From NCBI GenBank assembly GCA_001769855.1, contig MEPP01000001.1, forward strand, positions 598,982-662,981: 64,000 nt of DNA, in the 5' to 3' direction. The notes under the pieces were generated by a model. The model was not told where the DNA came from and ran no database searches. It saw only the letters and a list, made by a program, of their open reading frames with translations. This stretch comes from Bdellovibrionales bacterium GWA2_49_15 (lineage in GTDB: Bacteria > Bdellovibrionota > Bacteriovoracia > Bacteriovoracales > Bacteriovoracaceae). The position numbers and the translations under genes were made by a program. Positions 1 through 6,513 of this stretch are shown here, piece after piece (position 1 is the first letter of the stretch; the number at the start of each line of letters is the position of its first letter).

Positions 1-321
1 ATCTTCGACAACTGACATCTCGGGAAACTGTTTTGTCGGTGGCTTTAAAATAAAATTTCCCCACAGATCAACGGTCATCAATCTATGCGTCGGGTTGTTT
101 TCAGCCTTCTTCAAATGAAGTGAGATTTTCGGCTGAACACCCGTTAATCCCAAGTGCTGGGTTAGTGATTTTAGGGCCAGCGCTTCAAGTTCATTGGCAC
201 CGAAGTCAACTTCTGGCGGAACTTCTGTTGCAAAAAGTTTTTTACAACAAGAGGTATGATAATGCCCTGGCAATTCTTTTTCCAAGACTTCATAACATCC
301 AAGGCATCGCAAGACAGTCAT
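1..321 (-). CDS. hipT: HipT-like kinase toxin, N-terminal part (cut by window edge)
   Basis: The gene begins at the ATG complementary to 319-321 and stays open to base 1 (107 codons seen). Its start overlaps the stop of the upstream HipS gene in an ATGA. The visible part reads MTVLRCLGCYEVL, then a YHTSCCKKLF stretch, a GVQPKISL stretch and GNFILKPP, which matches the start of the HipA kinase core, where a Cys-rich beginning is followed by the N-lobe of a Ser/Thr kinase. The catalytic residues lie outside the window. In HipBST systems of Escherichia coli O127 the separate HipT kinase phosphorylates tryptophanyl-tRNA synthetase and HipS acts as the antitoxin. The assignment to HipT rather than HipA rests on the separate small HipS gene. 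The 3' part is unseen. Confidence 0.8.
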   Translation of the reverse strand, partial: MTVLRCLGCYEVLEKELPGHYHTSCCKKLFATEVPPEVDFGANELEALALKSLTQHLGLTGVQPKISLHLKKAENNPTHRLMTVDLWGNFILKPPTKQFPEMSVVED

Positions 322-653
322 ACTACGTCCTTGGAAGTGGCGGAAACGACACTGACATTCCCGATGCAATCCTTGCAGGCCAGCAGTAAAAGACTCATCC
401 TGTCGCGCGGGTTAATTTTCCAATTGCCCTCGATGATATTCAGCAGCCATCCCTCAGGAATCAAACCGTCAAAAAATGGAAACATCGTTTTTTGTTCAAA
501 GGCATTTTTTCGCAAGGGAAGCGTGAGACTCACAGGCCTTGCATTCCCGCGAGCTAAATAAGCATCATCGTATTTAAAAATGAACAACTCTTCCCTCTGC
601 TCGATAATCCCTGCAAAAATATCATCAACAAAAACCTTTCCCCTTTTGATCAT
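318..653 (-). CDS. hipS: HipS-like protein (HipA N-terminal subdomain 1)
   Basis: A 111-aa protein that matches only the first subdomain of HipA: KVFVDDIFAGIIEQ, a YDDAYLARGNARPVSLTLPL strand-rich region, and the conserved FFDGLIPEGWLL segment near residue 60. In one-piece HipA this subdomain is fused to the kinase; here it is its own gene with ATGA overlaps on both sides (650-653 with hipB, 318-321 with hipT), so the three genes are probably translated as a coupled unit. In characterised HipBST modules HipS neutralises HipT. That HipS rather than HipB is the antitoxin here is inferred from the architecture. A broken one-piece HipA is unlikely because both boundaries are clean stop/start overlaps. 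Confidence 0.8.
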   Translation of the reverse strand: MIKRGKVFVDDIFAGIIEQREELFIFKYDDAYLARGNARPVSLTLPLRKNAFEQKTMFPFFDGLIPEGWLLNIIEGNWKINPRDRMSLLLLACKDCIGNVSVVSATSKDVV

Positions 654-859
654 TCAATTTCCCTCTTCAAGGGGACTGGACCAAGGGTGTGCCCGAATAA
701 TCTTAGAACTGCATTCACTTTATCCAGTCTTAAGGTTTCCTTATTCGATTCAAGTTCTCGAATAAATCTGAGTCCCACTCCCGCCCTCTCGGCAAGCTCC
801 GGCTGTGTGAGCTTGGCCTGTTTGCGTTTCGTTTTGACGAATTCTGCAATTTCCTTCAT
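650..859 (-). CDS. hipB: HipB-like XRE-family DNA-binding regulator
   Basis: A 69-aa helix-turn-helix protein of the Cro/CI (XRE) type: residues 8-45 hold RKQAKLTQPELAERAGVG followed by FIRELESNKETLRLDKV, and the end (ALFGHTLGPVPL-like) is typical of HipB. It should bind the operator array just upstream and repress the hipBST operon. I chose the start at 859 because family members begin at this MKEIAEFVK and because the operator at 869-886 would otherwise lie inside the gene. An in-frame ATG at 904 would add 15 residues and has a GAAAGGG 8 bases upstream, so it remains possible. The stop overlaps the hipS start. Confidence 0.8.
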   Translation of the reverse strand: MKEIAEFVKTKRKQAKLTQPELAERAGVGLRFIRELESNKETLRLDKVNAVLRLFGHTLGPVPLKREIE

Positions 860-868
860 ATTTATTAT

Positions 869-967
869 TATACCCGATGGGGTATATAAATCAATGTTTT
901 GCATTTTTTATACCCTTTCTGGTATTATAATGACAAAATCGCTCTATATCGTACCCGTACGGGTATA
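869..967. promoter_or_regulatory. Three HipB-type operator palindromes
   Basis: Three 18-bp sites fit TATACCC-N4-GGGTATA: 869-886 (perfect arms), 909-926 (right arm tGGTATt) and 950-967 (left arm cGTACCC). Their centres are 40 and 41 bp apart, close to four helical turns, so bound dimers would lie on one face of the DNA. The size equals that of the E. coli HipB operator (TATCC-N8-GGATA, 18 bp). The middle site overlaps a minus-strand TATAAT (925-930), and the distal site overlaps a plus-strand TATAAT (964-969) that could serve the MFS gene at 1026, so both directions may be repressed. Binding itself is inference. Confidence 0.65.
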
Positions 968-1025
968 ATAATCACGCCTTCTGCTGGACAGCCTTTCATG
1001 TTACATTTCAATAAAGTCAGAATTT

Positions 1026-2180
1026 ATGTATTCAAAATCGCGTGATAAATTTCCCGTCGGTCTGGTGGTTTCCACCTTTGTCAATAAGTGCGGGAATATG
1101 GGTCTGCAACTTTTACCCATGCTGCTGATTGAAAAAAATTTCTCGGTCTCCACTGCCAGCTTTATTATGGGTGCCACAAAGTCAGTCGCTCCCTTGGGGT
1201 CTTTCTTTAGCGGCAATATCATTGTTTTCCTGGGGGCCAAATTTGTTCTGCTGGCGACCTTCCTTCTAAGTGCCGTCACCATGGGATTTATCCCCTTTAT
1301 CAATTCGCCTTTTTTTTTAGGCCTCTTCGCCATCACCGCGAACTTTGCCGCCACCATCTATAATCCCGTCGCGCGAAGTATTATTAAGGAAACTTTCCCT
1401 CCCCTGCAGTTAAAAAAATATCTCGCCTGGCTGCGTTCCGCCAGCAATTTAGGTCAAGTGGTCTCTTCCGCTATGGCGATTTTCTTAGGAAAAATGGGTC
1501 TCATGATTCTCTTTGTGTTTGACTCCTTCACCTCTCTTCTGGCCTTTTTCATCGGAAGAATGGCCATCCAAAATCCCAAATCAGTGAAGCAACCTGATGT
1601 GAGTGGCGACGCTGGCCAATCCTTCATTGCGGAAGGTTATTACACATATACCATTCTCATGGCCGTCTACTTTTTTGTCTATGAGTTAGGGTTCTTGAGT
1701 TTTTCCGCCCTGGCAAAGATTAATTTTGGCGACCAGGGCATCAGCGCCTTTGGAATCGTCATGATTATTAACACTTTTTTATGCGGTGGCCTCGCCGTGC
1801 CGGCGGCAAGATACTTAAGCTCCGGCAAGATTTGGATCACGGTGGGATTCATCCTCACCATCCTCGGACCTTTGGTGCTGACTTTTTTACCTAAGACAAT
1901 TTTAGTTCTTTCACTCGGGGCCTTCTTACTTACCTTGGGAGAAATCTTGGTCGCCGTTTTTTCACAGACGCTGCTCTTGCAAAATTGTGGCGGGAAATTG
2001 GGCCAGATTCACTACGGAAGAGGGTTGACGATCCAAAAAACCGGCAACTTTCTGGCGGGAGTCATCCTCTTTCCAGTCGTGGTGTATGGCCAGACTCCCT
2101 GGCTGCCCTTTCTCCTGGCCGTCATCGTTTTCTTCGCCATATTGGTCTTGATCCCGAGGAGTTTTTTTCACAAAGCATAA
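1026..2180 (+). CDS. MFS transporter
   Basis: A 384-aa integral membrane protein with about twelve hydrophobic segments along its length, starting with a KCGNMGLQLLPMLLIEKNFS region and with a central break near residue 190 (PKSVKQPDVSGDAG) that separates two six-helix halves. This is the layout of a major facilitator superfamily permease; the nearest types by feel are sugar or drug efflux-like MFS proteins, but I see no substrate-specific motif. It lies divergent from the hipBST operon and its upstream region includes the distal HipB operator. It ends four bases before the convergent lipoprotein gene stop. Substrate unknown. Confidence 0.8.
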   Translation: MYSKSRDKFPVGLVVSTFVNKCGNMGLQLLPMLLIEKNFSVSTASFIMGATKSVAPLGSFFSGNIIVFLGAKFVLLATFLLSAVTMGFIPFINSPFFLGLFAITANFAATIYNPVARSIIKETFPPLQLKKYLAWLRSASNLGQVVSSAMAIFLGKMGLMILFVFDSFTSLLAFFIGRMAIQNPKSVKQPDVSGDAGQSFIAEGYYTYTILMAVYFFVYELGFLSFSALAKINFGDQGISAFGIVMIINTFLCGGLAVPAARYLSSGKIWITVGFILTILGPLVLTFLPKTILVLSLGAFLLTLGEILVAVFSQTLLLQNCGGKLGQIHYGRGLTIQKTGNFLAGVILFPVVVYGQTPWLPFLLAVIVFFAILVLIPRSFFHKA

Positions 2181-2184
2181 AAGC

Positions 2185-2475
2185 TCAAAGTTCTTCACTC
2201 TTTATTTCCTTAGGACTGTTCAAAAGCGCTGTGCCACTATTTAAGTCATAAAGGTAAGTGGCCCTTTGATTGCAGCCACTCACGCCAAACATACTTGCGG
2301 GGTATTCCGGGCCGCCATCGAGAGAGGTAACTTTGAGTTCGCGCTTGGGACAATCGAGGTCAAATGTCGCGCGCGCTAAGACGATTTCGATTCGCTGTTG
2401 GTTTCGTTCCGCGATGCCTGCGCAGGCACCGGTAAAAAAAAGCAGCAAAAGGAATGGGCAGATTTTTGTGTTCAT
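2185..2475 (-). CDS. Small lipoprotein of unknown function
   Basis: A 96-aa protein with a lipoprotein signal: a hydrophobic LLLLFF run followed by a lipobox FTGAC, so Cys18 should be acylated. The mature part contains CPKRELKVTSLDGG and a FGVSGCNQRATYLYD segment. Small lipoproteins with a similar GVSGC-RATYV signature occur in predatory deltaproteobacteria-like genomes (from memory, not searched). The two mature cysteines (in DLDCPK and VSGCNQ) could form a disulphide in the periplasm. It is transcribed convergently with the MFS gene. No function can be assigned. Confidence 0.7.
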   Translation of the reverse strand: MNTKICPFLLLLFFTGACAGIAERNQQRIEIVLARATFDLDCPKRELKVTSLDGGPEYPASMFGVSGCNQRATYLYDLNSGTALLNSPKEIKSEEL

Positions 2476-2736
2476 AGGGAACCTCGGGTTTCTCGTGAGT
2501 TTAAAAAAAGGTGCTAGGCGAGGTAAATGATGATGGTTTGCTGAGGAAGTGAGAGGAATTGTTTACATCGTTGCTGCCGGCCTTGCATCGCCACTTCAGT
2601 AGGGATAATGAATCCTATCCAACATCCCCATCCCCCTCAATTGCGCCGGCGCGGGTGATCTTACTTTTCAGAAGTCAGATTGCTTCCGATGCGGAAGGGT
2701 AAACATCGGCCCATTGGCATGAGCGCCCAATCAGAA

Positions 2737-3282
2737 CTAAAACCGATTTTTGCGAATGCCCAAGATAAAAAGCAAATTGTTCATCCCAATCTTAATCAGG
2801 ATGCTGAGCCCAATCGAGAAGGCCACGAAGCTGAAGGTCACGTGGAAAAAAAGCCAATAGATAAGAATCACCAGCGGGGCCGCATCGAAGCTATCCAGAA
2901 AAATAAATAGCAACTTGTGCTTATCAGGCTGCTTGCCCGGGGCAATCCCGAGCTTTCTTTTGAAATAGGAATTCGGCAGCTCGGAGACGGCGAAGCCCAG
3001 ACCGACGATGATCCCAAAGAGCATCGGGTTGACCTCGGAGTAGCGGTAAAGAAGGGCGTCGCCGAACAGCGGTTCGAGCAAGGTCATAAGAGAGATAAAA
3101 ATGCCCACTAGGAGTGGGAGCACGGTAAAACCGCGGTAGGTCTTGTTCTTGCCGAAGAGTTTTTCATTGATGGGTGTGCCGAGAATGGGCAAGAACTTCA
3201 ACTTGGCGAAACTCAAAAAGAGCGCGCCCGCGGGAATCATGGGGACAATCAGATAAATAAGCGTAATAAAATAGGCATACAT
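2737..3282 (-). CDS. CDP-archaeol synthase (CarS/DUF46)-like membrane protein
   Basis: A 181-aa protein with about five membrane segments. It shows the PF01864 (CarS) signature: KLFGKNKTYRGF after the first helix pair, a GLGFAVSELPNSYFKRKLG stretch, then PGKQPDKHK and LDSFDAAP before the last helices. In archaea CarS uses CTP to activate unsaturated archaetidic acid to CDP-archaeol; it is related to bacterial CdsA. Bacterial members of the family exist, but their substrate is not settled. Nothing next to it suggests isoprenoid ether lipid synthesis, so a role as an accessory CTP:phosphatidate-type cytidylyltransferase is an inference. No clear Shine-Dalgarno precedes the ATG at 3282. Confidence 0.7.
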   Translation of the reverse strand: MYAYFITLIYLIVPMIPAGALFLSFAKLKFLPILGTPINEKLFGKNKTYRGFTVLPLLVGIFISLMTLLEPLFGDALLYRYSEVNPMLFGIIVGLGFAVSELPNSYFKRKLGIAPGKQPDKHKLLFIFLDSFDAAPLVILIYWLFFHVTFSFVAFSIGLSILIKIGMNNLLFILGIRKNRF

Positions 3283-3574
3283 GCCGATAGTTTAGCCGGA
3301 CCGGAAAGCTTTTTCAAAGCAATCGTGGGCAAAAGGTGCAAAATCGCCTACTTTTTGTGTTTGTTTTCTTCTGTTGCTTGCATCAGCCGATTTCTAGAGG
3401 ACTTCATGCTCCAGCTCACTGTTTTAGAAGTCGAAAACTTGAGGCAATGACGATGATTTCTATGTAATTTTTACTCAGCAGGGATCATCCTTTTTTGTGA
3501 TAGAGACTGCGCTTTTACTTCTAAAACCTTTTGCGCTATTAATCTCCTGCCGTAATTTTTTTAGGGACACAAAC

Positions 3575-5308
3575 ATGAATCTCTTTTTTCTGTATTCCCT
3601 TGTCGCCGTTTTTGCCTTTACCGTGGGTCTAAGCACGTTCGCGCAAACGCCTGGAGCTGATACTGTCGCCGCCAATGTGAAAGTGATTGACCCCGAAGGC
3701 GAAGAAAAGTGCGATGTCCCTTTTGTCTACGAGGCCGCTTCCTCTCTTTTGGAGGTGCAGGGAGAAGGCCGTCTTGAGAAAAATCTCCGCCTGGCCGCCA
3801 GCAAGGCCGATCCCCTTTTTAACTTACATAAAGCTACCTTACGCTATCTGGAAGGGGCCGCTGATTTTGGCAATGCCTATGCCGATCTGAGCGTCACGGG
3901 GCGAAGGTCTTTCGCACGATTTCGTCAGCTTCATGAGGCGGGTGCGATCAATGAGGAGACTATCTTACTGAGTTTGTCCCAAGATCCTTTGGCAAAAAAA
4001 TTTACCAAAGAGCAGCTATGGAGTGCCAGTGCCCGGGCCATCGCCCGCGCCTATAAGGTGGCCAATGTTTTACCCTATGGCAACTCGCCTGAGCGCCGCG
4101 GCCTGGGATGGATTGCCGTCTCAGGGGAAGATGATTCTCCTTATCGCCCGGTCAACCTTCCTGCCAGCCAATATCCCCAATATGATTTGGACGTCGTGGT
4201 GGGCCAGCATAAAGTTCAAACACGCTACGCCATTTATGAAGCTCTCAAAGTCCCACCTGTTCCCACACCCGTGAACGAGCGCACGCTGCCGCTGCCTCAG
4301 CTTCCCGAGTTGTCTAAAAATGCCAAGGTTCTGATCTCTATTGGCGGGATGGAGTCTCGCTTGGAAGAAGTTGAATCTGTTTTTGCCGCCCTTCAGAAGA
4401 TTGCGCGGGTGACGGGTGAGAATTGGACCATCATTGCCATGGATTTACCGACGATGGGTTATGCCACGATGTTGGATCATCGCGATGTTTCCCCCTTGAG
4501 TGATTTAGGCAAACCGCGACTGCTCGGCTTTAATGCACGGGGAACACAGCGGGTTCCCATTTTAGATTTCACTGAAAATTTTGTGGTGAACTTTGTGGAT
4601 ACGCTCGATCAAAAGTTAAATTTCAAAAAGCAAATTGTCGCCGTGATGGGAGGCAGCTTGGGTGGCAATTTAACTTTTCGCCTTGGCCGCAGAACTGATC
4701 TGCCCTGGCTCAAAAATGTCGTGACCTGGTCCCCTGCTTCGATCTGGACCGGTCTGGCCGATGGCCATGATATCTTCAAGCAATTAGGCGTCGCCACCGC
4801 GTGGAAGCGGGCCGGCGGCAAACAAAAAAATGTGGAAGAGACGCTTGATCAACGTGGCCAATATTTCAGTCTGGTCTATGCGGGCGCGATCAAAATCGGC
4901 CCCTTTCAGGTGATGCCTTCCCAACCTGAGCAGTGGTGTCGCGCGGAGTGGGAGTGTTGCAAGAGCTCGCTGAAGCTCTCAAAAATAGAGCGCCATGAAA
5001 TCTACAATCCCAAATTTCGCCTCTGGCGCTGGCGCGTGGGGGCCGAGCAGTTGATTTTCAGCCATCAAACCCCGCCGGATCGCACGACGCCGCGATATAT
5101 GGATAATCATGTTCGCATGCTCCTGGCCTGCGGGCAGAACGATGATTTTAATTTTACCAATATCTGCTCCTCCACCAAAAAAACGGCCGAGCAGATGACC
5201 GCCACTCCCGGTCGGGCCCTGATCTTCGCCAATACGGGACATTCTATCCAGAGTGAAAGGCCAACCTATCTTGCCAATGAGATTGTGGATTTTCTTAGGG
5301 GAAAGTGA
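3575..5308 (+). CDS. Exported alpha/beta-hydrolase-like protein
   Basis: I start this gene at 3575 because AGGGA lies eight bases upstream and the product then begins with a signal peptide (MNLFFLYSLVAVFAFTVGLS, cleavage near TFAQ). The 577-aa product contains a nucleophile elbow VMGGSLGGNL near residue 360 (G-x-S-x-G), preceded by a strand-loop NWTIIAMDLP and followed by a late NTGHSI segment that could give the catalytic His (residue about 555). These fit a periplasmic or secreted esterase/lipase. Two long inserts of unknown role lie before the hydrolase core. It is a single-gene unit with about 290 bases of upstream non-coding DNA. The substrate is not known. Confidence 0.65.
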   Translation: MNLFFLYSLVAVFAFTVGLSTFAQTPGADTVAANVKVIDPEGEEKCDVPFVYEAASSLLEVQGEGRLEKNLRLAASKADPLFNLHKATLRYLEGAADFGNAYADLSVTGRRSFARFRQLHEAGAINEETILLSLSQDPLAKKFTKEQLWSASARAIARAYKVANVLPYGNSPERRGLGWIAVSGEDDSPYRPVNLPASQYPQYDLDVVVGQHKVQTRYAIYEALKVPPVPTPVNERTLPLPQLPELSKNAKVLISIGGMESRLEEVESVFAALQKIARVTGENWTIIAMDLPTMGYATMLDHRDVSPLSDLGKPRLLGFNARGTQRVPILDFTENFVVNFVDTLDQKLNFKKQIVAVMGGSLGGNLTFRLGRRTDLPWLKNVVTWSPASIWTGLADGHDIFKQLGVATAWKRAGGKQKNVEETLDQRGQYFSLVYAGAIKIGPFQVMPSQPEQWCRAEWECCKSSLKLSKIERHEIYNPKFRLWRWRVGAEQLIFSHQTPPDRTTPRYMDNHVRMLLACGQNDDFNFTNICSSTKKTAEQMTATPGRALIFANTGHSIQSERPTYLANEIVDFLRGK

Positions 5309-5507
5309 ATGCACCCTTTGCCCGACATCCTTCTTCAAACTAAGCAAGAAATACTCGAATACCAATACCATTCGGCTTTTTGTCGGTAAGTTCTGTGAGA
5401 TTAACTTCCGCAGGGGAAGTGCGATGTGTCTAATGACGGATTTGGAACTTGAGATCGTGGATTCGGGATCGGGAAAATGCGGGGAAGTTTTGTGACGGTT
5501 CGGGAGT

Positions 5508-5655
5508 ACCATGGATCGGCCCCTACGGTCGGCGCTCCTGCGCCTCTCTGCGTGGCCTCCCCTCGGGCGCTCAGTCAGCCATCGTGGCTGACTGTCCTCA
5601 GCGGACTTGCCTTTGGGCAACTCCGCTGCGGTCGCTTCCTCGCTTCGATCCATGT
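5508..5655. repeat. Hairpin-rich intergenic element beside tRNA-Val
   Basis: Between the hydrolase gene and tRNA-Val, 5309-5714 holds no convincing gene. Its second half is packed with inverted repeats: CAGTCAGCCA-tcg-TGGCTGACTG (5572-5594, perfect 10-bp stem), a nested hairpin from CAGCGGA (5599) to TCCGCTG with an inner TTGCC/GGGCAA stem, and GGCGC-loop-GCGCC near 5531-5543. ATGGATCG near its left edge and CGATCCAT near 5645 form matching outer arms. It may be a REP-like palindromic unit or a structured RNA. Open frames across it look like by-products of its GC-rich composition. The first half (5309-5507) shows nothing recognisable. Confidence 0.5.
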
Positions 5656-5672
5656 TTTGGCCGACCAAATAA

Positions 5673-5709
5673 TAAAAAAAAAGGCCACCGTTTGGTGGCC
5701 TCTTTTTTT
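5673..5709. terminator. Bidirectional terminator after tRNA-Val
   Basis: GGCCACC (5683-5689) and GGTGGCC (5694-5700) form a 7-bp GC-rich stem with a four-base loop, with a run of A on the left and T on the right. It can stop transcription in both directions; on the minus strand it lies 5 bases after the tRNA 3' end. Confidence 0.85.
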
Positions 5710-5714
5710 ATTAT

Positions 5715-5790
5715 TGGTGGGCGTTACATGGATCGAACATGTGACATCCACCTTGTAAGGGTGGCGCTCTCCCAGCTGAGCTAAACGCCC
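5715..5790 (-). tRNA. tRNA-Val (anticodon TAC)
   Basis: The minus strand folds into a full cloverleaf of 76 nt: acceptor GGGCGTT/AACGCCC, D arm GCTC-AGCTGGGA-GAGC, anticodon arm CCACC-CTTACAA-GGTGG with anticodon TAC, T arm ACATG-TTCGATC-CATGT, discriminator A and an encoded CCA tail (5715-5717). Anticodon UAC reads valine GUA/GUG codons. Confidence 0.97.
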
Positions 5791-5814
5791 AATAATGTTC
5801 GGGTTTTGCCGAGC

Positions 5815-5843
5815 AGACTACTTGGGGGCCTTGGTTTTGTCAA
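5815..5843 (-). promoter_or_regulatory. Probable sigma-70-type promoter of tRNA-Val
   Basis: On the minus strand TTGACA (5843-5838) is followed after 17 bases by TAGTCT (5820-5815), and the tRNA begins 24 bases further on. Box quality, spacing and position all fit a housekeeping promoter for the tRNA. Confidence 0.6.
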
Positions 5844-6054
5844 GAATTGTGCTGGCCCTGGTGATAATTTGTTCTTGGGGGATGCCCAGAAGTGGAGTCG
5901 GTCTTGGACTGTGGGGATTTGGACAACCTTTTGAATTTACGTCACTCCTGAAGGTCATTGTGGAAAGATTCTTTGGGGCGAAGTGAATCCGTTAACATTG
6001 TAAATAGAGTTATCTTCGAGCGCCCTTTGTTCGATAAGCATCTGAGGGTTTTGA

Positions 6055-6513
6055 ATGAAATTTCTCCTTATGTTAATCGGCCTATCACTCTGGTTTTGGC
6101 CCTGGGGCAACTTGAGTGAAGCCGGGATGCCGAAGGTCGCCGGAAAGACTTTGACCACCTTTTATCAAAACTGGGTGATCTATAAACAGTCGGTGCGCTT
6201 TCTGGTTAATCGGGAAAAAATGATTACGGTGAGTGACTACTGCGGTGATGATCCCTCACCCACCTCACAAGGCCATGCCCGCTGTGAGGCCATTCGGGTT
6301 TTATCCAAAGTTGATATGAGCAAGCTCGATTCGCGCAAAACGATTGGCGGGAAAAATCCTGGCGCCGTGTTGTGTGATCAGTATCTGGGCGGAAAAGTGG
6401 TCTATGGCACAGACCGCTTTCGCACCCAGAAAACCTTTTGCCAGTTTGCTGACCAGTCCATGGTGGCCAACGACACCTTGATTATTTACGGGGTGAACCA
6501 TGGCAAAAAATAA
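6055..6513 (+). CDS. Exported hypothetical protein
   Basis: A 152-aa protein with an N-terminal signal peptide (MKFLLMLIGLSLWFWPWGNL, cleavage near SEAG). The mature part holds five cysteines (in DYCGD, ARCEA, VLCDQ, KTFCQ and nearby), suggesting disulphides in the periplasm. I recognise no domain. A GAGGG lies eight bases before the ATG. It overlaps the next gene, an exported papain-like protein, by 14 bases, so the two are probably co-translated and may act together, for example as a protease and a small partner or inhibitor (inference). Confidence 0.65.
   Translation: MKFLLMLIGLSLWFWPWGNLSEAGMPKVAGKTLTTFYQNWVIYKQSVRFLVNREKMITVSDYCGDDPSPTSQGHARCEAIRVLSKVDMSKLDSRKTIGGKNPGAVLCDQYLGGKVVYGTDRFRTQKTFCQFADQSMVANDTLIIYGVNHGKK

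Noticed and set aside
4979-5668. A 229-codon minus-strand frame across the hydrolase 3' end and the hairpin element
   Set aside because: Low-complexity Arg-rich translation that crosses a structured intergenic region; no start signal.
5449-5784. Plus-strand frames over the hairpin element and the tRNA
   Set aside because: They read through a terminator and into the tRNA, so they are not genes.
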